NCBI RefSeq assembly: GCF_026616195.1
Contig: NZ_JANHDH010000002.1
Location: 186,001-250,000 of the forward strand
Source of the DNA: Haloarchaeobius amylolyticus
GTDB lineage: Archaea; Halobacteriota; Halobacteria; Halobacteriales; Natrialbaceae
Length of the DNA stretch: 64,000 nucleotides
Direction: 5' to 3'
Below the pieces are notes generated by a model. It saw only the letters and a program-made list of their open reading frames with translations, was not told the origin of the DNA and did no database searches. Positions 61,303 through 64,000 of the stretch are shown here, one piece after another (the stretch's first letter is position 1; each line of letters opens with the position of its first letter). The translations under genes and the position numbers were made by a program.

Positions 61303-61392
61303 GACTAGCCGTCGGAGACCGAGCGTCAAGAATCCACCTTTCTGGCATCGACCGAACGACCGCAGGGACAGCGAGAGGAGAGGACAGACGGC

Positions 61393-62475
61393 TCAGCCTT
61401 CGACGCCGCCGAACGACAGCCCGCCCTCGATGTACCGCTGTGCGAAGAGGTACACGAGGCCGAGGGGCGTCGCGAACAGCAGCGCGAACGAGGAGAACCG
61501 CGCCCACGGGATGGAGTACTCGCCGATGATGGAGTACAGCCCGACCGGGAGCGTGTAGTTCTCGGTGCCGAGCAGCGTCTGGGCGACGATGAACTCCGTC
61601 CACCCCGTGAGGAAGGTGAAGATGAACACCGTCGCGAGGCCGGCCTTCGAGAGCGGCAGGATGATCTCGGTGACGACGCGCCACGGGGGTGCGCCGTCGA
61701 CGATGGCGGCTTCCTCGTAGGAGACGGGGATGCCGTCCATGTAGGTCTTGAGCAGCCAGGTGTTGAACGGCACGGCGGTGGCTGCGTAGTAGACCGAGAG
61801 CGCGAGCTTGTTGTCGTTCACGCCGAGCTGGACGAAGACGGTGTACAGCCCGATGAGCAGCGCGATGCCGAGGCCGCCGCCGACCTGGGTCAGCAGGACG
61901 TACCCGAACAGGATCTTCTCGCGGCCGATGAACTCGCGCCGGGAGAGCGCGTACGCGCCCGGCACGATGAGCGACATCGCGATGAGGACCGTCGGGATGG
62001 CGACGGTGAGGCTGTTGACGAAGAACTTCTTGAACCCGGACGGGTTCTCGATGCCGTAGGCTGAGGCGTCGAGGAACGTGATCGACGGGGTGTTGACCAC
62101 GATGGCGGAGTTCGTCAGGGGGACGTTGAGGCTGATGGCGTACCCCGGGATGATGAGGTCGCCGATGACCCAGACGAAGTTCTTCATCGTGGGGTTCTGG
62201 GGGTAGAGGACGAGCCCGCTGGTCGAGTAGATGGAGCCACCGGAGCTCGACAGCGCAGAGATGAGGATCCAGTACAGCGGGAACAGCAGGGCGAGCACGA
62301 CGACGAGTGCGCCGAGCGTGATGCCCGCGGTCTTCAGCGGTTTCGTGGCGGGGATCTTCCCCGACCGGACCGCGTGGACCGTGTACCGGGCCTCCCGGAC
62401 GAGTTCGACCGGCGTCAGCAGGACGTTCTTGACGTCCTCCTTGATGCTGCGGCCGACGGCACGGAGCAGGCTCAT
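61393..62475 (-). CDS. sugar ABC transporter permease, MalG-like
   Basis: A 360-residue permease from ATG 62,475; 16 Arg/Glu-rich codons upstream are rejected. Six or more helices are present, and the permease EAA loop is YEEAAIVDGAPPWRVVTEIILPLSKAG. It should pair with the upstream MalF-like permease, with which it overlaps by four bases (ATGA). An oligosaccharide importer of the maltose type is likely. The ATPase is not in the window. Confidence 0.92.
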   Translation of the reverse strand: MSLLRAVGRSIKEDVKNVLLTPVELVREARYTVHAVRSGKIPATKPLKTAGITLGALVVVLALLFPLYWILISALSSSGGSIYSTSGLVLYPQNPTMKNFVWVIGDLIIPGYAISLNVPLTNSAIVVNTPSITFLDASAYGIENPSGFKKFFVNSLTVAIPTVLIAMSLIVPGAYALSRREFIGREKILFGYVLLTQVGGGLGIALLIGLYTVFVQLGVNDNKLALSVYYAATAVPFNTWLLKTYMDGIPVSYEEAAIVDGAPPWRVVTEIILPLSKAGLATVFIFTFLTGWTEFIVAQTLLGTENYTLPVGLYSIIGEYSIPWARFSSFALLFATPLGLVYLFAQRYIEGGLSFGGVEG

Positions 62476-63437
62476 GCCTCGTTCACCCCGTCGGCGAGTT
62501 TGCCCTTCTTGACGTTCAGCCACATGAACGCGCCGATGATGACGACGGCGACGAGGCTGATGGCGGCACCCTCACCGTACTGGGAGAACGAGAACGCCTC
62601 CTTGTACGCGTAGAGGATGATGAGTTCGTTGGCGCGCGCGGGGCCGCCGTTGTTGAACACGAAGGGGATGAGCAGTTGCTGGAACGATGCCGCGGCGGTC
62701 AGGATGGACGCGAACAGCACGGGGCGCTTGATGGACGGGAGCGTCACGTGCAGGAAGCGCGAGAAGTAGCCCGCGCCGTCGACCATCGCCGCCTCGTGGA
62801 GTTCGTCGGGCACGTTCTGGAGCGCGCTCACGGTGATGATGACCATGAACGGGTAGGCGAGCCACGCCTCGGTGATGTTGTAGGCCATGAACGCCATCCA
62901 GCGCTTGCTCATCCACGCGATGGAGTCCATGCCGAGGGTGCCAAGCACCTGGTTGGCCAGCCCGAACTCGGCGGAGCTGAAGATGCCACGCCAGACGGTG
63001 ATGGTGAAGATGGCCGGCAGGCCCATCGGGACGATGATGAGCGAGCGCATCCACCGCTTGCCGCGCACGCGGTCACCGGTCACGACGAGGGCGATGCCGA
63101 GGCTCAGGCAGATCTTCAGGATGACGCTCGTGGCGACGAACAGCCACGTGATGCCGAAGGAGTTCCAGAACGCGGGGTCAGTGAGGACGGAGATGTAGTT
63201 CTCCAGTCCGATGAACGTCGCCTCACCGAACGTCAGGAGCGACAGCGCGCCCTCGCCGGCGAACAGGTTCGACGGCTTCGCGTTCGTGAAGGACACCCCG
63301 ATGAGGTACAGGATGGGGAACAGCATGAACGCCGAGAACATGAACAGTCCCGGCAGGACGAGGAGGAGCGATGCGTCTTCGCGCTCCAGGAACGGGATGT
63401 CTTCGACCCGCTGTGCGACGCCAGATTCGGTGCTCAT
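62472..63437 (-). CDS. sugar ABC transporter permease, MalF-like
   Basis: A 321-residue permease with about six helices (LLLVLPGLFMFSAFMLFPIL at the start). The EAA loop is LHEAAMVDGAGYFSRFLHVTLPSIKRP. It overlaps the MalG-like gene by four bases, and is preceded one base away by the binding protein. Together they import a sugar or oligosaccharide; the substrate is unknown. Confidence 0.92.
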   Translation of the reverse strand: MSTESGVAQRVEDIPFLEREDASLLLVLPGLFMFSAFMLFPILYLIGVSFTNAKPSNLFAGEGALSLLTFGEATFIGLENYISVLTDPAFWNSFGITWLFVATSVILKICLSLGIALVVTGDRVRGKRWMRSLIIVPMGLPAIFTITVWRGIFSSAEFGLANQVLGTLGMDSIAWMSKRWMAFMAYNITEAWLAYPFMVIITVSALQNVPDELHEAAMVDGAGYFSRFLHVTLPSIKRPVLFASILTAAASFQQLLIPFVFNNGGPARANELIILYAYKEAFSFSQYGEGAAISLVAVVIIGAFMWLNVKKGKLADGVNEA

Positions 63438-63438
63438 C

Positions 63439-64000
63439 TTACTCCCAGTTGGACCGGATCTTCTTCGCGGCCTGTGCGAGGGCCGATTCGGGGTCCGCGT
63501 CGCCGTTGAACGCCTTGGTGAGGGCGTCGCCGACCGGGCCCCACACCTTGTTCATTTTCGGGTGCGTCGGCATCGGGTAGCCCTGTGCGACGGCCTCGGA
63601 GAAGCCACGGACGCGCGGCGGGAGTTCGTCGCTGCCGGCGAGGCTGTCGAGGACCGGGATGGCGCCCTGGTCCTTCGCGGCCTGCAGTGCGCGGTCCTCG
63701 TTCGTGACGTGCCACTCGGCGAACGACCGGGCGGCGGACGCGCTGGCGCCGCCCTCGGCCATCGCCTTCGAGAAGTACCACATCGTGATGCCCGTGTAGG
63801 GGTTGGGCTCGCCGCCCTCGGGCTTGGGGAGCTTCGTGACGCCGAAGTTCACGCCCTTCTCGTTGAGCGTCGAGAGGTACCACGGGCCGTTGATGGCGAA
63901 GGCGGCGTTGCCCTCGGCGAAGACGGCTGCCTGGGCCTCGTAGCCGGGGTCCTTCGGCATGTACGGCTTGAAGTTGTCGAGTGCGAACTTGAGCCCCTTG
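63439..64000 (-). CDS. extracellular sugar-binding protein, C-terminal part
   Basis: The frame is open to the right edge, so the N-terminus with its signal lies outside. The visible 186 residues carry features of family 1 solute-binding proteins: FAEGNAAFAINGPWYLSTL, PYTGITMWYFSKAM, and HPKMNKVWGPVGDALTKAF at the end. It would deliver ligand to the two permeases that follow. Confidence 0.88.
   Translation of the reverse strand, partial: KGLKFALDNFKPYMPKDPGYEAQAAVFAEGNAAFAINGPWYLSTLNEKGVNFGVTKLPKPEGGEPNPYTGITMWYFSKAMAEGGASASAARSFAEWHVTNEDRALQAAKDQGAIPVLDSLAGSDELPPRVRGFSEAVAQGYPMPTHPKMNKVWGPVGDALTKAFNGDADPESALAQAAKKIRSNWE

Overview
The window is haloarchaeal chromosome. The flanks are very G+C-rich and encode acidic proteins typical of Halobacteria: ABCE1/RLI, Sec61-beta, an F420-dependent NADP reductase, archaemetzincin, a type IV pilin-like protein, a bacterio-opsin-activator-type regulator, and TFB in the island. 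The genus cannot be told from the sequence.

Region 1, about 1-22,060, is ordinary core chromosome. It holds the end of a PIN/KH ATPase, small membrane and lipoproteins, an EMC6-like protein followed directly by ABCE1, amzA, npdG, a bat-type regulator beside a decayed paralogue, thioredoxin, secG, pdxT, a DUF151 protein overlapping hisE, a Tat-exported peptidoglycan amidase-like protein, two GTPases (a Nog1-type protein and EngB), a TIGR00341 protein, a Nudix hydrolase, a GNAT enzyme and an epimerase.

Region 2, about 22,065-61,300, is a 39-kb lower-G+C island. It is punctuated by four related att-like repeats (22,065; 30,724; 49,605; 61,272) that divide it into three modules. Module A (22.1-30.7 kb) has a Fic/Doc toxin with a small downstream ORF and a tight mre11-rad50-nurA-herA operon. 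Module B (30.8-49.6 kb) is a DNA phosphorothioation antivirus system of the archaeal dndCDEA-pbeABCD type. An oppositely oriented GHKL/MORC-like ATPase with an unknown partner is embedded between dndA and pbeA. The module ends with several small unknown genes, a CARF-like plus PIN fusion protein, and a compact DndD-like ATPase without a coiled coil. Module C (49.7-61.2 kb) is mobile-element machinery: two wHTH regulators, a Cas4-like nuclease - TFB - serine recombinase operon, a second serine recombinase operon, a chain of overlapping small genes ending in a split SAM-like protein plus tyrosine integrase, a frameshifted PD-(D/E)XK gene and a second short PD-(D/E)XK protein.

Region 3, about 61,390-64,000, returns to core composition: a sugar ABC transporter (two permeases and the end of the binding protein) on the minus strand.

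How it works together: the repeats suggest stepwise integration of defence and mobility cassettes at one chromosomal site. The phosphorothioation genes would mark host DNA and the Pbe genes would act on unmarked DNA. The CARF-like/PIN plus compact ATPase pair at 46.7-49.3 kb and the GHKL pair at 37.5-39.8 kb are the best candidates for undescribed functions. No CRISPR array, tRNA or rRNA gene was recognised.
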